Below, in pieces: positions 51,994 through 60,410 of a DNA stretch of 60,432 nucleotides. The notes beneath the pieces are model-generated. The model was not told the DNA's origin. It did no database searches and saw nothing but the letters and a program-made list of their open reading frames with translations. The DNA lies in NCBI RefSeq assembly GCF_003124125.1, contig NZ_QCXQ01000003.1, positions 136,895-197,326 on the forward strand, written 5' to 3'. Position numbers and translations under genes: made by a program. Source of the stretch: Levilactobacillus bambusae. Its GTDB lineage: Bacteria > Bacillota > Bacilli > Lactobacillales > Lactobacillaceae. Position 1 is the stretch's first letter; every line of letters starts with the position of its first letter.

Positions 51994-52992
51994 CTAAAGG
52001 TTCAATAGTTTTTGTGCGTTGCCGTAGGCAATCTGTTTCTTCACGTCCTCTGGTAAGGCTAATTGGTCAAACCAGTTAGCAGCATCGGCATTATCTTCAT
52101 ACGGATAATCAACCGAGAACATTACCCGGTCCGGCCCAAAGGCGGCAATGGCACTCTTAAAGTCATCCGTATTAAAATGGCCGGAAGTCGTGCACATGAA
52201 GTTCGTTTGCAGGTAGCTCGTTAACGGTCGCTGGTTTTTTCCGTTAACTTCGCCGTTTCGTTGCCGGTAAAGCCGGTGTTCCGTCCGTGGCAAGGTCTGT
52301 GATAATCCCTCGCCAAGGTGGCCCAGAATAACGGTTAGGTCAGGGTACCGGTCAAACAGGCCGCTCATAATTAACCGAATGGCGTGAACGGCCGTTTCCT
52401 GGGTAAAACCCCAAGCTGAACCAATTAATTCGGGGTAGCCTTGATAAATCTGGGTTGAAGCTGGCATCGGTTCGCGGGGGTGCAGGTACACTGGCACGTG
52501 TAAGTCATTGATCCGGCTCCAAAAACCATCTAACCGCGCATCATCTAAGTACATGGCTTGATTAACGTCACCCATATTGGTGTAGCCGTTAATTAAAATT
52601 CCCTTAGCACCTAACTCTTTCACTGCCCGTTCAGCTTCATCCGCCGCTGCCTTGGGATCCTGCAGGGCGACCGCAGCAAACAGGCTGAAACGATTGGGGT
52701 TGGCTTTGACGTAGTGTTCATAAGCTTCATCATTGCTCTTATGTGCTAAGTCAACGGCCGTCTGAGGGTCGTTAATGCCTTGAACCCCTGGTGAAGTCAG
52801 GGACATGACGGCCCTTTCAATTCCTAACCGGTTAAGTTCATCTAAGTAAGCCTGGTTGTCATCCCAAAGCCGATCCACAATAAAGTCCGTGTAGGATTGA
52901 CCATTTCTAGCAGCTTCACCGGAGTCATTCCATAGTTGACTGTTTTGCGGGGTTGAAAAGTGTTCTTCTAACGCAATTTTTTTCGTATCCAT
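51994..52992 (-). CDS. Gamma-resorcylate decarboxylase-like amidohydrolase (ACMSD family)
   Basis: The 332-residue protein is closest to metal-dependent decarboxylases such as gamma-resorcylate and 2,3-dihydroxybenzoate decarboxylase. LEEHF at 8-12 gives metal ligands Glu9 and His11, YLHPREP gives His171, and SVDYPYE gives Asp295, all conserved. The likely reaction is reversible non-oxidative decarboxylation of a hydroxybenzoate; the actual substrate is unknown. It is divergent from a GntR regulator (53200-53916) with a 207-bp gap, so this pair may form a plant-phenolic response unit. A terminator shared with gnd follows. Confidence 0.85.
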   Translation of the reverse strand: MDTKKIALEEHFSTPQNSQLWNDSGEAARNGQSYTDFIVDRLWDDNQAYLDELNRLGIERAVMSLTSPGVQGINDPQTAVDLAHKSNDEAYEHYVKANPNRFSLFAAVALQDPKAAADEAERAVKELGAKGILINGYTNMGDVNQAMYLDDARLDGFWSRINDLHVPVYLHPREPMPASTQIYQGYPELIGSAWGFTQETAVHAIRLIMSGLFDRYPDLTVILGHLGEGLSQTLPRTEHRLYRQRNGEVNGKNQRPLTSYLQTNFMCTTSGHFNTDDFKSAIAAFGPDRVMFSVDYPYEDNADAANWFDQLALPEDVKKQIAYGNAQKLLNL

Positions 52993-53199
52993 TAATTAAA
53001 CCTCCCAATTAACGTGCTGTAAACAGGTTCACCATAGTCCCCTGACCGCGCCGCGTCAAAATTTTATCGGGATCTTTTTGAATAGAACAAGTTGCGGCGA
53101 AGACCCAAAAATGCGTTAAAATGAGGTGGGTTCCCCATCTTCGTTTGCATCGTTTTAAACTCAAATAAACTTATCTTAACAACCAGACAGGTGATTAAA

Positions 53200-53916
53200 A
53201 TGGCCATTAAAATTCCGCTTTATCAGCGCCTGCAAAACGCCTTAATTCGTCGGATTGAATCCGGTGATTGGGCTGCCGATGATAAATTACCCTCCGAGTC
53301 CCAGCTGCAACGCCACTACCACATGGGGCGGGTGACCGTTCGCCGGGCGCTTGCCGAACTCGCTAATCAAGGCTACATTATTAGCCGCCAGGGGCAGGGT
53401 TCCTTCGTCTTAGAACGGCAAAACCACGATCCGAGTTTCCACTACTATAACGTCAAAGAAACGGTCATGAATCTAGGGGCAGTTCCCACCGTTAAACTCA
53501 CTGGCTTTACCCTGATTGTCGACGGGGGACTGCCCGACATCCGGGCGCAAATGGGCCTAACCCGGGATGATTACTTGTATCAGATCCAGTACGTCACTTA
53601 CGCTAATGCCGTTCCCGTCTTTTTCGATACGATCTACCTGCCCTACCTGCGTTTTCCCCAACTCTTCATTAGTGAACTGAACCATACGGCCATTATTCCG
53701 CTGCTCCGCCAAAAGTATCAGTTTCAGGGTGAGTTTCACACGACCAGTCAGCCGGTAGTCACTAATCGGCCCGGATCAGATGAGCCGGAATCCGCCATGC
53801 AAGTGGAAACGGTGGCCGACGAAATCAGTCGGGGCACCCGAAAAGTTGCCCTATTAAGTCGGGCCCTTTCATTTGGCAAACTCATGCGCCATTTGCAGCA
53901 CCGCCGCTTTTCTTAG
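53200..53916 (+). CDS. GntR/HutC-family transcriptional regulator
   Basis: The 238-residue protein has an N-terminal GntR winged helix (about 1-72, PSESQLQRHYHMGRVTVRRALAELANQG split by turns, and wing SRQGQGSFV) and a UTRA ligand-binding domain (about 90-235). ATG 53200 is used rather than GTG 53191 since AGGTGA lies five bases upstream. Divergence from the resorcylate-decarboxylase-like gene suggests it controls that gene, by inference. A weaker alternative target is pncB, downstream with its own promoter. Confidence 0.88.
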   Translation: MAIKIPLYQRLQNALIRRIESGDWAADDKLPSESQLQRHYHMGRVTVRRALAELANQGYIISRQGQGSFVLERQNHDPSFHYYNVKETVMNLGAVPTVKLTGFTLIVDGGLPDIRAQMGLTRDDYLYQIQYVTYANAVPVFFDTIYLPYLRFPQLFISELNHTAIIPLLRQKYQFQGEFHTTSQPVVTNRPGSDEPESAMQVETVADEISRGTRKVALLSRALSFGKLMRHLQHRRFS

Positions 53917-53940
53917 CCTAAAACGACCGTCCGTCTTTCA

Positions 53941-53968
53941 TTGACAGTTCAATGAAAACTGTTACAAT
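53941..53968 (+). promoter_or_regulatory. pncB promoter
   Basis: TTGACA (53941-53946) and TACAAT (53963-53968) are 16 bp apart, with TGT directly before the -10 box (extended -10). Inverted copies of TTGA/TCAA (TTGACAGTTCAA) are visible at 53941-53952. Confidence 0.75.
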
Positions 53969-54011
53969 TTAAGCAATACGACAAGGTTCCTTAGGAGGAA
54001 TTAATTTACTG

Positions 54012-55451
54012 ATGAAAATCTCTGATTTATCTATGCTCACTGACCTATACGAATTCTCAATGGCCAATGGGTTTCAACAAGCCCTACCAAATGCGACCGG
54101 GGTATTCGATATCTTCTTTCGGCGGGTTCCCGACCAAGGAAGTTTCGTGATTTTCGCTGGCCTTGAGCAAGTCATCGATGCTTTATCAGATCTTCAATAC
54201 ACACCGGAAGATATTGACTATTTGGCATCCCTGCACATTTTTAATCAGGACTTCTTAGACTATCTTGCAAACTTCAAGTTTGAATGTACCATTACAGCAA
54301 TTCCTGAAGGCACCCCCGTGTTTCCCCAGGAACCGCTATTAACGGTAGAGGGTCCTCTCATTCAGGCCCAGCTGTTAGAAACGATTTTACTGAACATTTT
54401 AAACCACGAATCCTTAATTGCCACTAAGGCCCGGCGAATTGTCCACGCTGCGTCCGGGCGCCCCGTTATGGAATTTGGGGCTCGCCGGGCTCAAGGACCC
54501 GACGCCGCTGCTAACGGTGCCCGGGCTGCCCTGATCGGCGGTTGCGACAGTACCTCCAACGTCTACGCTGCCGAACACTTTGGCGGCACGCCATCGGGAA
54601 CGATGGCCCATGCCTGGGTTGAAGCCTTCCCGAACGAACAGGAAGCCTTTGACGCTTGGGCCGACCTTTACCCCGATAACTGTGCCCTCCTCGTGGACAC
54701 CTTTGACGTCCTCACTTCTGGGCTGCCACACGCCATCGAGACGTTTAAAAAATTACGTGCTAGCGGACACGAGCCCTTAGGCATCCGGATTGATTCCGGT
54801 GACATTTCCTACCTAACCATGGAGTCGCGGCGAATGCTTGATGCAGCTGGCTTTAATGACGTTAAAATCACGGTCTCTAACTCCATGGATGAACACGTCA
54901 TCCGCACCCTGCTGGAAAATGATGCGCCCATCGATAGTTTTGGGGTCGGTGAAAATCTCATTACCAGTGCGTCCAGTCCCGTATTAAGCGGCGTTTATAA
55001 GCTGGCCGGGGTTGAACAAAACGGCGTCTTTACGCCGAAACTCAAGGTTAGCGCCACGCGTGCCAAACTGACGCTGCCCGGGTTAAAACGGGTCTACCGG
55101 TTATACAACGAATCCGGCAAGGCCTTCTCGGATGTCATCGCGCTGGCGGATGAATCGTTAGACGCTCCCATCACCGTAGTGGACGCAGACCCGATGGCCA
55201 CCATTCCCGCCCATGAACTCACTGAATTCCGGTACGAACCGCTTCAGCAGACGATCTTTGATCATGGCAAACTGGTCTACACCTCACCATCAATTGCTGA
55301 AATTAAGTCTTACATGCAGCGTAAACTAGACGAACTTTGGCCTGAAACCAAACGATTAATCAATCCTAGTACCTACCACGTTTCAACGACGGTCGCCTTA
55401 AAGGATTTGCAGACCCGGTTAGTTCAAGATCACTTAGAGGGCCAGGCTTAG
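54012..55451 (+). CDS. pncB: Nicotinate phosphoribosyltransferase
   Basis: The enzyme joins nicotinate and PRPP, with ATP hydrolysis, to nicotinate mononucleotide for NAD synthesis; lactobacilli often depend on external nicotinate. The 479-residue protein starts with MLTDLYEFSMANGF and has the conserved EFGARRAQGPDAA loop (with the catalytic His in the preceding RRIVHAASG), GTMAHAWV, and LGIRIDSGD. AGGAGG lies 13 bases before the ATG, which is long, but no other start fits. It has its own promoter. A 46-bp palindrome follows. Confidence 0.95.
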   Translation: MKISDLSMLTDLYEFSMANGFQQALPNATGVFDIFFRRVPDQGSFVIFAGLEQVIDALSDLQYTPEDIDYLASLHIFNQDFLDYLANFKFECTITAIPEGTPVFPQEPLLTVEGPLIQAQLLETILLNILNHESLIATKARRIVHAASGRPVMEFGARRAQGPDAAANGARAALIGGCDSTSNVYAAEHFGGTPSGTMAHAWVEAFPNEQEAFDAWADLYPDNCALLVDTFDVLTSGLPHAIETFKKLRASGHEPLGIRIDSGDISYLTMESRRMLDAAGFNDVKITVSNSMDEHVIRTLLENDAPIDSFGVGENLITSASSPVLSGVYKLAGVEQNGVFTPKLKVSATRAKLTLPGLKRVYRLYNESGKAFSDVIALADESLDAPITVVDADPMATIPAHELTEFRYEPLQQTIFDHGKLVYTSPSIAEIKSYMQRKLDELWPETKRLINPSTYHVSTTVALKDLQTRLVQDHLEGQA

Positions 55452-55466
55452 GCCCATCACAATCAA

Positions 55467-55512
55467 AAGGGTCCCGGTCATCTGATTAATTAATCAGATG
55501 ACCGGGACCCTT
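55467..55512. terminator. 46-bp perfect palindrome between convergent genes
   Basis: AAGGGTCCCGGTCATCTGATTAA and its exact reverse complement abut without a spacer (55467-55489 and 55490-55512). RNA from either strand would fold to a 20-bp stem with a small TTAA loop. The T run is short (TTAGTTATTTT). It probably terminates pncB and the 55540 gene. Confidence 0.8.
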
Positions 55513-55539
55513 AGTTATTTTATGCTTCCATCCATTCGA

Positions 55540-55812
55540 TTACTGCCGGGTTTGTCCGCCATGGGCGTAACCCGCTAACCGATCTTGCAATTCAAGTTGA
55601 ATTTGGTGCAGGGCTTCCCAATCGTCAATTTCAGCGGATAACCCGGCCACCCATTCAGCTTTACGCCGGCTCTTATTAATAAATTCATCCCAACTTTGGG
55701 CGGTTGTATCCGGATCCTGACTTTGACGCCAGGTGGACCATTCCTTCAAGTGATCTTCCAATAACTTCACTTCGGCTGGTGATAACGGTGCTAAAAGTAA
55801 TTTTTCAGGCAT
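55540..55812 (-). CDS. Small hypothetical protein (90 residues)
   Basis: The protein is helical and charged, with Trp residues in EWSTWRQ and KAEWVAGL, no membrane segment and no recognised family. AAAGGAGG lies upstream of the ATG at a good spacing. It stands between pncB (convergent) and another small gene on the same strand. Function unknown. Confidence 0.6.
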   Translation of the reverse strand: MPEKLLLAPLSPAEVKLLEDHLKEWSTWRQSQDPDTTAQSWDEFINKSRRKAEWVAGLSAEIDDWEALHQIQLELQDRLAGYAHGGQTRQ

Positions 55813-55944
55813 CAGGAGGACCTCCTTTAACTAACTGTCTGCAACATTCACTTTTAATCCTTTAACTTGGCCCCATTATAACAAATCCGGTTCAGTTTGG
55901 CGAATAAAAAAAGAGCCGTGACCTTAGCCACCGCCCAATTCCAA

Positions 55945-56286
55945 TTACCGACTTGACACGCCATCATACAGCTTACGATACCAATTCTCCCAGGAACCAT
56001 CCGCTGGCATCCCCGTTTGATTCAGGTCAACGTCAATCTTAGTTAGCATATCCGTTAAAATCTCTTGCTTTTGGGCCAGCGCCTTATCGTGCAGTTCAAC
56101 ACTGGTGAAGTTATGGTTCGCAAACAACCAGGCATTTAAGTCCGACATATCGGCGTCGATCGGAAAACTGGATAAAATTTCAAGGTTGTTCTTCTTGAAA
56201 TAAGCCACGTAAAACGTTAGAAAATCACTGATTGCCCGCTCTTTTCCTGCGTCGTTAAGATCATTAAAGTGTATAGTTTCAGCCAA
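55945..56286 (-). CDS. Small hypothetical protein (113 residues), TTG start
   Basis: The protein is soluble and helical with a DLNAWLFANHNF segment and a Trp-rich end (GSWENWYRKLYDG). Its start is TTG at 56286, with AAGGGGGA upstream. No family recognised. It is divergent from the multicopper oxidase gene. Confidence 0.6.
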   Translation of the reverse strand: MAETIHFNDLNDAGKERAISDFLTFYVAYFKKNNLEILSSFPIDADMSDLNAWLFANHNFTSVELHDKALAQKQEILTDMLTKIDVDLNQTGMPADGSWENWYRKLYDGVSSR

Positions 56287-56490
56287 AGCGACTGTTCCCC
56301 CTTAAAGTAATTCACATTGTTAGCCATCGTTGTCACACATCAGTGCAACCCTTTATTTCCATTATGACACAATTTTTAGTTTCGTACATCATCCGCACTG
56401 AATTAAAACGATTACAAATGTTATTCGTTCAAACTTTTTCTTCTCTGGTGTATGATGGAAGCGTACTGAATAGCCCGAAAGGAGATTCCT

Positions 56491-58026
56491 ATGACACAGA
56501 AAGTTTACGATTCCTACTTTTTTAATGAGGCCGCCTTTAACACACACGATGAGGCGTACATACCTTTGGAGCCCGCTAACGTAGCGCCGCAACCTTTAAA
56601 TATTCCGCCCCTATTGCAGCCAGATAAATCGACTGACACGGATACTTACTACACCGTTGAAGCCCAGGAAGGTGAAACCCAGTTTCTCCCCGGTGCTAAA
56701 ACGAAGACATGGGGTTACAATGCTCCATACCTGGGACAAACCATTGTCTTTGAAAACGGTAAAAATGTCCACATTGACCTTAAAAATAGCGTTCCTGAAT
56801 TGACCACCTTCCACTGGCACGGTCTGAACGTCTCCGGTCCCATTATCGATGGCGGCTGCCACGCTCCCGTGTACCCCGGCGAAACCTCGCACATTGATTT
56901 TAAGGTGGATCAGCCTGCAGCCACATTATGGCTGCACGCTCACCCTTGCCCAGCCACAGCCGAACAGGTTTGGAAGGGATTAGCCGGTATGGTTCTGGTT
57001 AAGGATGACGTGGAAGCTAAGCTGCCGTTTCCACGCAACTACGGGGTTGACGACATTCCCGTAATCTTGCAGGACCGGAAGTTCCACGAAAATAACCAGC
57101 TGGATTACCGGGCCGACTATGATCCTGATGGTGCCCAGGGCCCAACCGCAGTGATTAACGGGACCATTAACCCCTACTTTGACGTGACCACCCAGCGAGT
57201 TCGGTTACGCCTATTGGATGGCGCAAACCGGCGTGAGTGGCGGCTCCACTTGACTGATGACCTGCCGTTTGCCCAAATCGCAACGGACGGGGGTATCCTG
57301 CCAAAACCCGTTTACCTGAATCGGCTCATGATGACCGCCGCAGAACGGGCCGAAATCATCATTGATTTTAGCGACTACAAGGAAGGCGACACCGTGACCC
57401 TATACTCCGATGACGCTCCCCTCATTAACTTCCGAATCCACTCGTTTGAACCAGAGGACCGGAAGCTGCCCGACCACTTAGTCGATATTCCAAACCCTGA
57501 TGTGACCCCTGGAACCCACGTTCACCAAGCGGTAATGTCCGGAATGGACGAAGAAGTTGAACTGAACGGGAAGAAGTTTGACATGCAGCGAATCGATGAT
57601 AAGCAACAGGTGGGCAACGTCGAATACTGGGACGTGACGAACACGAACGAAATGGACGGCGGGATGCTGCACCCTTACCACATGCACGGAACACTATTTA
57701 CCGTCGTTTCCCGGAACGGTCACGAACCTAACCCCAACGAATTCGGCCTCAAAGACACGATTGCCGTCAATCCTGGTGAAACGGTACGGTTAAAGGTCCA
57801 ATTCCAAATGACGGGGGTCTACATGTACCACTGCCACATTATTGAACATGAAGACGGTGGGATGATGGCCCAAATTGAGGCTTACGACCCGAACCACCCC
57901 CAAACGTATAAACTGATGGACATGGATACCCTAATGAACGCATTTGCTAAGGAACGCCACGAAAACGTTCAAGACGTGTGGTTGCCCGGCATGGATTCCT
58001 ACAAAAAAATGGGAATGAAAATGTAA
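56491..58026 (+). CDS. Multicopper oxidase (laccase/CumA/SufI type)
   Basis: The 511-residue protein has all four copper motifs: HWHG (108-111), HAHP (149-152), HPYHMHG (about 391-397) and HCHIIEHEDGGMM (447-459; Cys448 and Met458 give the type 1 site). It has no signal peptide, so it is cytoplasmic. Multicopper oxidases of lactobacilli can oxidise phenols and, reportedly, biogenic amines; the physiological role may be copper tolerance. AAAGGAG precedes the ATG. The gene is monocistronic; the stop is followed 10 bp later by the M-box promoter. Confidence 0.95.
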   Translation: MTQKVYDSYFFNEAAFNTHDEAYIPLEPANVAPQPLNIPPLLQPDKSTDTDTYYTVEAQEGETQFLPGAKTKTWGYNAPYLGQTIVFENGKNVHIDLKNSVPELTTFHWHGLNVSGPIIDGGCHAPVYPGETSHIDFKVDQPAATLWLHAHPCPATAEQVWKGLAGMVLVKDDVEAKLPFPRNYGVDDIPVILQDRKFHENNQLDYRADYDPDGAQGPTAVINGTINPYFDVTTQRVRLRLLDGANRREWRLHLTDDLPFAQIATDGGILPKPVYLNRLMMTAAERAEIIIDFSDYKEGDTVTLYSDDAPLINFRIHSFEPEDRKLPDHLVDIPNPDVTPGTHVHQAVMSGMDEEVELNGKKFDMQRIDDKQQVGNVEYWDVTNTNEMDGGMLHPYHMHGTLFTVVSRNGHEPNPNEFGLKDTIAVNPGETVRLKVQFQMTGVYMYHCHIIEHEDGGMMAQIEAYDPNHPQTYKLMDMDTLMNAFAKERHENVQDVWLPGMDSYKKMGMKM

Positions 58027-58035
58027 GCAGGCGGG

Positions 58036-58064
58036 TTGAAAATAGTAACCGATCCCGTTATAAT
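58036..58064 (+). promoter_or_regulatory. Promoter of the M-box transcript
   Basis: TTGAAA (58036-58041) and TATAAT (58059-58064) are 17 bp apart. It lies 10 bp past the multicopper oxidase stop, so the M-box RNA is independently transcribed (start near 58071). Confidence 0.8.
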
Positions 58065-58084
58065 ACAGGTAAGGTAAATAAAGA

Positions 58085-58247
58085 GAAGCTGTTAGGTGAG
58101 GCTCCTATACGGAAAATGCTACTACTCAGAAACGTCGAGAAACGCCAATGAGTCAGCAGTTTATGTCAAAGCAAGGCATAAACTAACGTAGCTGTTACAA
58201 TTGCTTGTAACTACGCCGTATAGTGCTAAAACTCAACGATTGGCTAA
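58085..58247 (+). promoter_or_regulatory. M-box (ykoK) Mg2+ riboswitch aptamer
   Basis: The sequence follows the M-box consensus closely: GTTAGGTGAGGCTCCTATAC (58091-58110), GCTACTACTCAGAAACGTCG, AACGCCAATGAGTCAGCAG, and GCCGTATAGTGCTAAAACTC near the 3' end. Mg2+ binding compacts the three long helices and stabilises the closing stem, turning expression off. The closing stem's right side (58237-58247) is shared with an alternative hairpin leading to the terminator at 58262-58296. M-boxes normally control Mg2+ transporters such as mgtE, corA or mgtA; none follows here. Confidence 0.9.
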
Positions 58248-58296
58248 AAGTTCTTTTTTGGAGTGCACTTAGCCAATCGGTTAAGCGCACTTTTTG
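58237..58296 (+). terminator. M-box expression platform: antiterminator and terminator
   Basis: CGATTGGCTAA (58237-58247) pairs perfectly with TTAGCCAATCG (58269-58279). The competing terminator pairs AGTGCACTTA (58262-58271) with TAAGCGCACT (58282-58291), one mismatch, then TTTTG. High Mg2+ would sequester the 5' strand in the aptamer and allow the terminator to form. Confidence 0.85.
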
Positions 58297-58947
58297 TTTA
58301 CCAAACTAACCAAAGGTGGTGATGAACAATGACAATGTCAATAATCGATTTAGACCCCGGAGCGACTCCTAACGAGCGGCAGGGAAAGCGTAGCCAGTGT
58401 TCATCACTCGTTGCGCAGCGAGGCTTGATTCCATAGCTAGGCTTTCCCTTGCTCATCGTTTCTGCTTGAAACGGTGGTATGACAATCTGAACGTTAGCGC
58501 CGACTTTCAAGATTAGGCTGCAATTGATTTTGCTATCAATTTGAAGCAGCAGACTGAGTTTAACGGTCACAAAAGTCCGGTTCTAACACCAGAAAAAGCT
58601 TGAGCAATGGGATTAAGTCTCAGTTCACCAGAATGGCAAAGATGCATTGACGTGCGAGTCATGGTGCGCTTCACATCGTAGGGAACTGCGTTGGGAGCCT
58701 AATCTTCATTACTGACGTACCCGGAAATTAGGGTGCCTGGTGGTTCAACGATCTTCATATCACAGTCACGGGAATTCAGTAACGAACCGAAACGGTCTAA
58801 GGCTGATGGGAATCACCCGAACCCGAATCCGTTTGACACTAAGTTCTCACCCAAAACTTACTCATTATAATGCTTGGGAGGTAAGTGATCTCCTAATCAT
58901 GCAAGTAAAAGCCGTGAAACTGATTACTATCAGCTTCACGGCTTTTT
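58297..58947 (+). ncRNA. Long ORF-poor structured RNA downstream of the M-box
   Basis: About 650 nt between the M-box terminator and the terminator at 58908-58947. No long ORF fits either strand. A short frame with a good ribosome binding site (AAAGGTGG) begins at 58329 and stops at 58436 (35 codons), and a 16-codon frame begins at 58322. Hairpins seen: AGGGAAAGC.TAGC (58381-58394) with GCTA.GCTTTCCCT (58436-58449); CTCG/CGAG inside it; CGTTTC/GAAACG (58457-58473); CTGCAATTGAT / ATCAATT..GCAG (58518-58549). The short frames lie within or across hairpins. It does not resemble RNase P RNA, tmRNA, SRP RNA or a group II intron. ROOL or GOLLD are possible by size. Confidence 0.5.
58908..58947. terminator. 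Terminator of the M-box transcript and of the symporter gene
   Basis: AAAAGCCGTGAA (58908-58919) pairs with TTCACGGCTTTT (58936-58947), with an inner CTGA/TCAG stem. A T run follows on both strands. Confidence 0.92.
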
Positions 58948-58949
58948 AA

Positions 58950-60257
58950 TTAACTATTTTCAACGGCGTGGTCAGCCGCATTATCACCTAAGTACTTCCG
59001 GACAAACGCTTCATTTTTTTCAGCGTCGTATTCATTTTCTGATTTCCCAATAATCACGGTTGCCAGCGAGTTTCCAATTACATTCACACAGGTCCGCCCC
59101 ATGTCAATCACCCGATCAATTCCCGCAATGAACGTCATTCCCGCAATCGGAATCCCAACGGTTGGAATCGTCGCCAGCAGCACCACAAATGAGGCACTGG
59201 GAACCCCCGCCATTCCCTTCGACGTAATCATGAGAACGACTAACAGCGTAATCTGCTGGCCCAGGCTCAGATTAATGTGGTAGGCCTGGGCTAGGAACAG
59301 CGCCGCAATGGACTGATAAATGGCCGAACCATCAAGGTTAAACGTATATCCGGTCGGAATCACAAAGGACACAATGCTGCGGGAAACCCCGTAGTTTTCC
59401 ATCTTATCCATCATTTTAGGGAGGGCCGCTTCTGAACTAGCAGTCGAAAAGGCCAATACGGCTTCATCCTTAATTACCCGCATTAACTCCCAGAACCGAA
59501 CGTGGAAAAAGTAGCCGGCTAGACTCATAAAGATGGCTACAAAGACCGCCATCGTGGCATAAACCAGTAAAATAAAGTAGCCTAGTGGAATTAAGGAACT
59601 TAGCCCCATCTGAGCAATCGTATTCCCAATGAGGGCACATACCCCCAGGGGAGCCAAATGCATAATCCAGTTCGTGATCTTAAACATGACCTCTGAAACC
59701 GCCTGGAGAAAATCAGTAATAATTTTGCCCCGTTCGCCAATGGCCGCAGTCCCAAGACCAAAGAACACGGAGAACAGGATCACCGGCATCATATCGCCGG
59801 CTGATAATGATTTAAAAATATTAGTTGGAATAATCCCAATAATGGTGCCCCATAAGCCAGTATGGTTAGCTGCTTTAGCCGAAGACAAATACTGACTAAT
59901 ATTTGAACTGTGCAGGGAATGAATATCAACAAACGTTCCTGGGTGAAAAATGTTTCCCACGACTAGCCCCAGTGCAAGTGCAATGGTTGTCATGACTTCA
60001 AAGTAGATGATGGCCTTTCCACCTACTCGGCCCAGTTTCTTAATGTCCCCCATGTTTGCAATCCCAACGGTTAAACAAGAAACCACAATGGGTAAGACAA
60101 TCATTTGGATCAAGTTAATAAACATGGTTCCAATACTTTCCATTGCGGTAATTGCCATTTTATTCTGGTAAAAGACAACCCCCAAAAGAACCCCTAACCC
60201 TAATCCAATCCAGATTTGCCATCCTAACGATAACCGAAAACGATGGTATTTCTTCAT
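58950..60257 (-). CDS. Dicarboxylate/amino acid:cation symporter (DAACS, GltP/DctA-like)
   Basis: The 435-residue protein has the DAACS fold of eight helices and two hairpins: AFSTASSEAALP (first re-entrant loop), GYTFNLDGSAIYQ (NMDGT-like motif) and TSKGMAGVPSASFVVL. Such carriers import glutamate, aspartate, serine or C4-dicarboxylates with Na+ or H+. Substrate cannot be fixed by sequence. GGATTGGTGAG precedes the ATG. It is single and convergent to the M-box RNA. Confidence 0.93.
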   Translation of the reverse strand: MKKYHRFRLSLGWQIWIGLGLGVLLGVVFYQNKMAITAMESIGTMFINLIQMIVLPIVVSCLTVGIANMGDIKKLGRVGGKAIIYFEVMTTIALALGLVVGNIFHPGTFVDIHSLHSSNISQYLSSAKAANHTGLWGTIIGIIPTNIFKSLSAGDMMPVILFSVFFGLGTAAIGERGKIITDFLQAVSEVMFKITNWIMHLAPLGVCALIGNTIAQMGLSSLIPLGYFILLVYATMAVFVAIFMSLAGYFFHVRFWELMRVIKDEAVLAFSTASSEAALPKMMDKMENYGVSRSIVSFVIPTGYTFNLDGSAIYQSIAALFLAQAYHINLSLGQQITLLVVLMITSKGMAGVPSASFVVLLATIPTVGIPIAGMTFIAGIDRVIDMGRTCVNVIGNSLATVIIGKSENEYDAEKNEAFVRKYLGDNAADHAVENS

Positions 60258-60368
60258 TTTCTCACCAATCCTTATTCTGTCTTAGCATTCTTCCTATCTA
60301 GGATACCATAAACCGGACGAAATTCGAATTGCTCCCCTGAAATTTTCGTGTTTTTTTGGTTTAAGGTT

Positions 60369-60410
60369 TAAAAAAAACGTTGAACTTCGATAAAATCGAA
60401 ATTCAACGTT
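60369..60410 (-). terminator. Terminator of a gene beyond the right edge
   Basis: On the minus strand AACGTTGAA pairs with TTCAACGTT through an inner TTCGAT/ATCGAA stem, followed by T7. A TAA at 60409-60411 on the minus strand could be the stop of a gene that starts outside the window. Confidence 0.7.

Noticed and set aside
58298-58570. Minus-strand frame of 90 codons opposite the long RNA
   Set aside because: No ribosome binding site, no family resemblance, and it lies opposite a hairpin-rich transcribed region.
58297-58947. RNase P RNA, tmRNA, SRP RNA or group II intron
   Set aside because: Hallmarks such as GAGGAAAGTCC, the tRNA-like ends of tmRNA, the SRP GGAAG tetraloop region, or intron domain V were not found.
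58740-58949. Plus-strand frame of 69 codons in the long RNA
   Set aside because: No ribosome binding site before it and it runs through the terminator hairpin.
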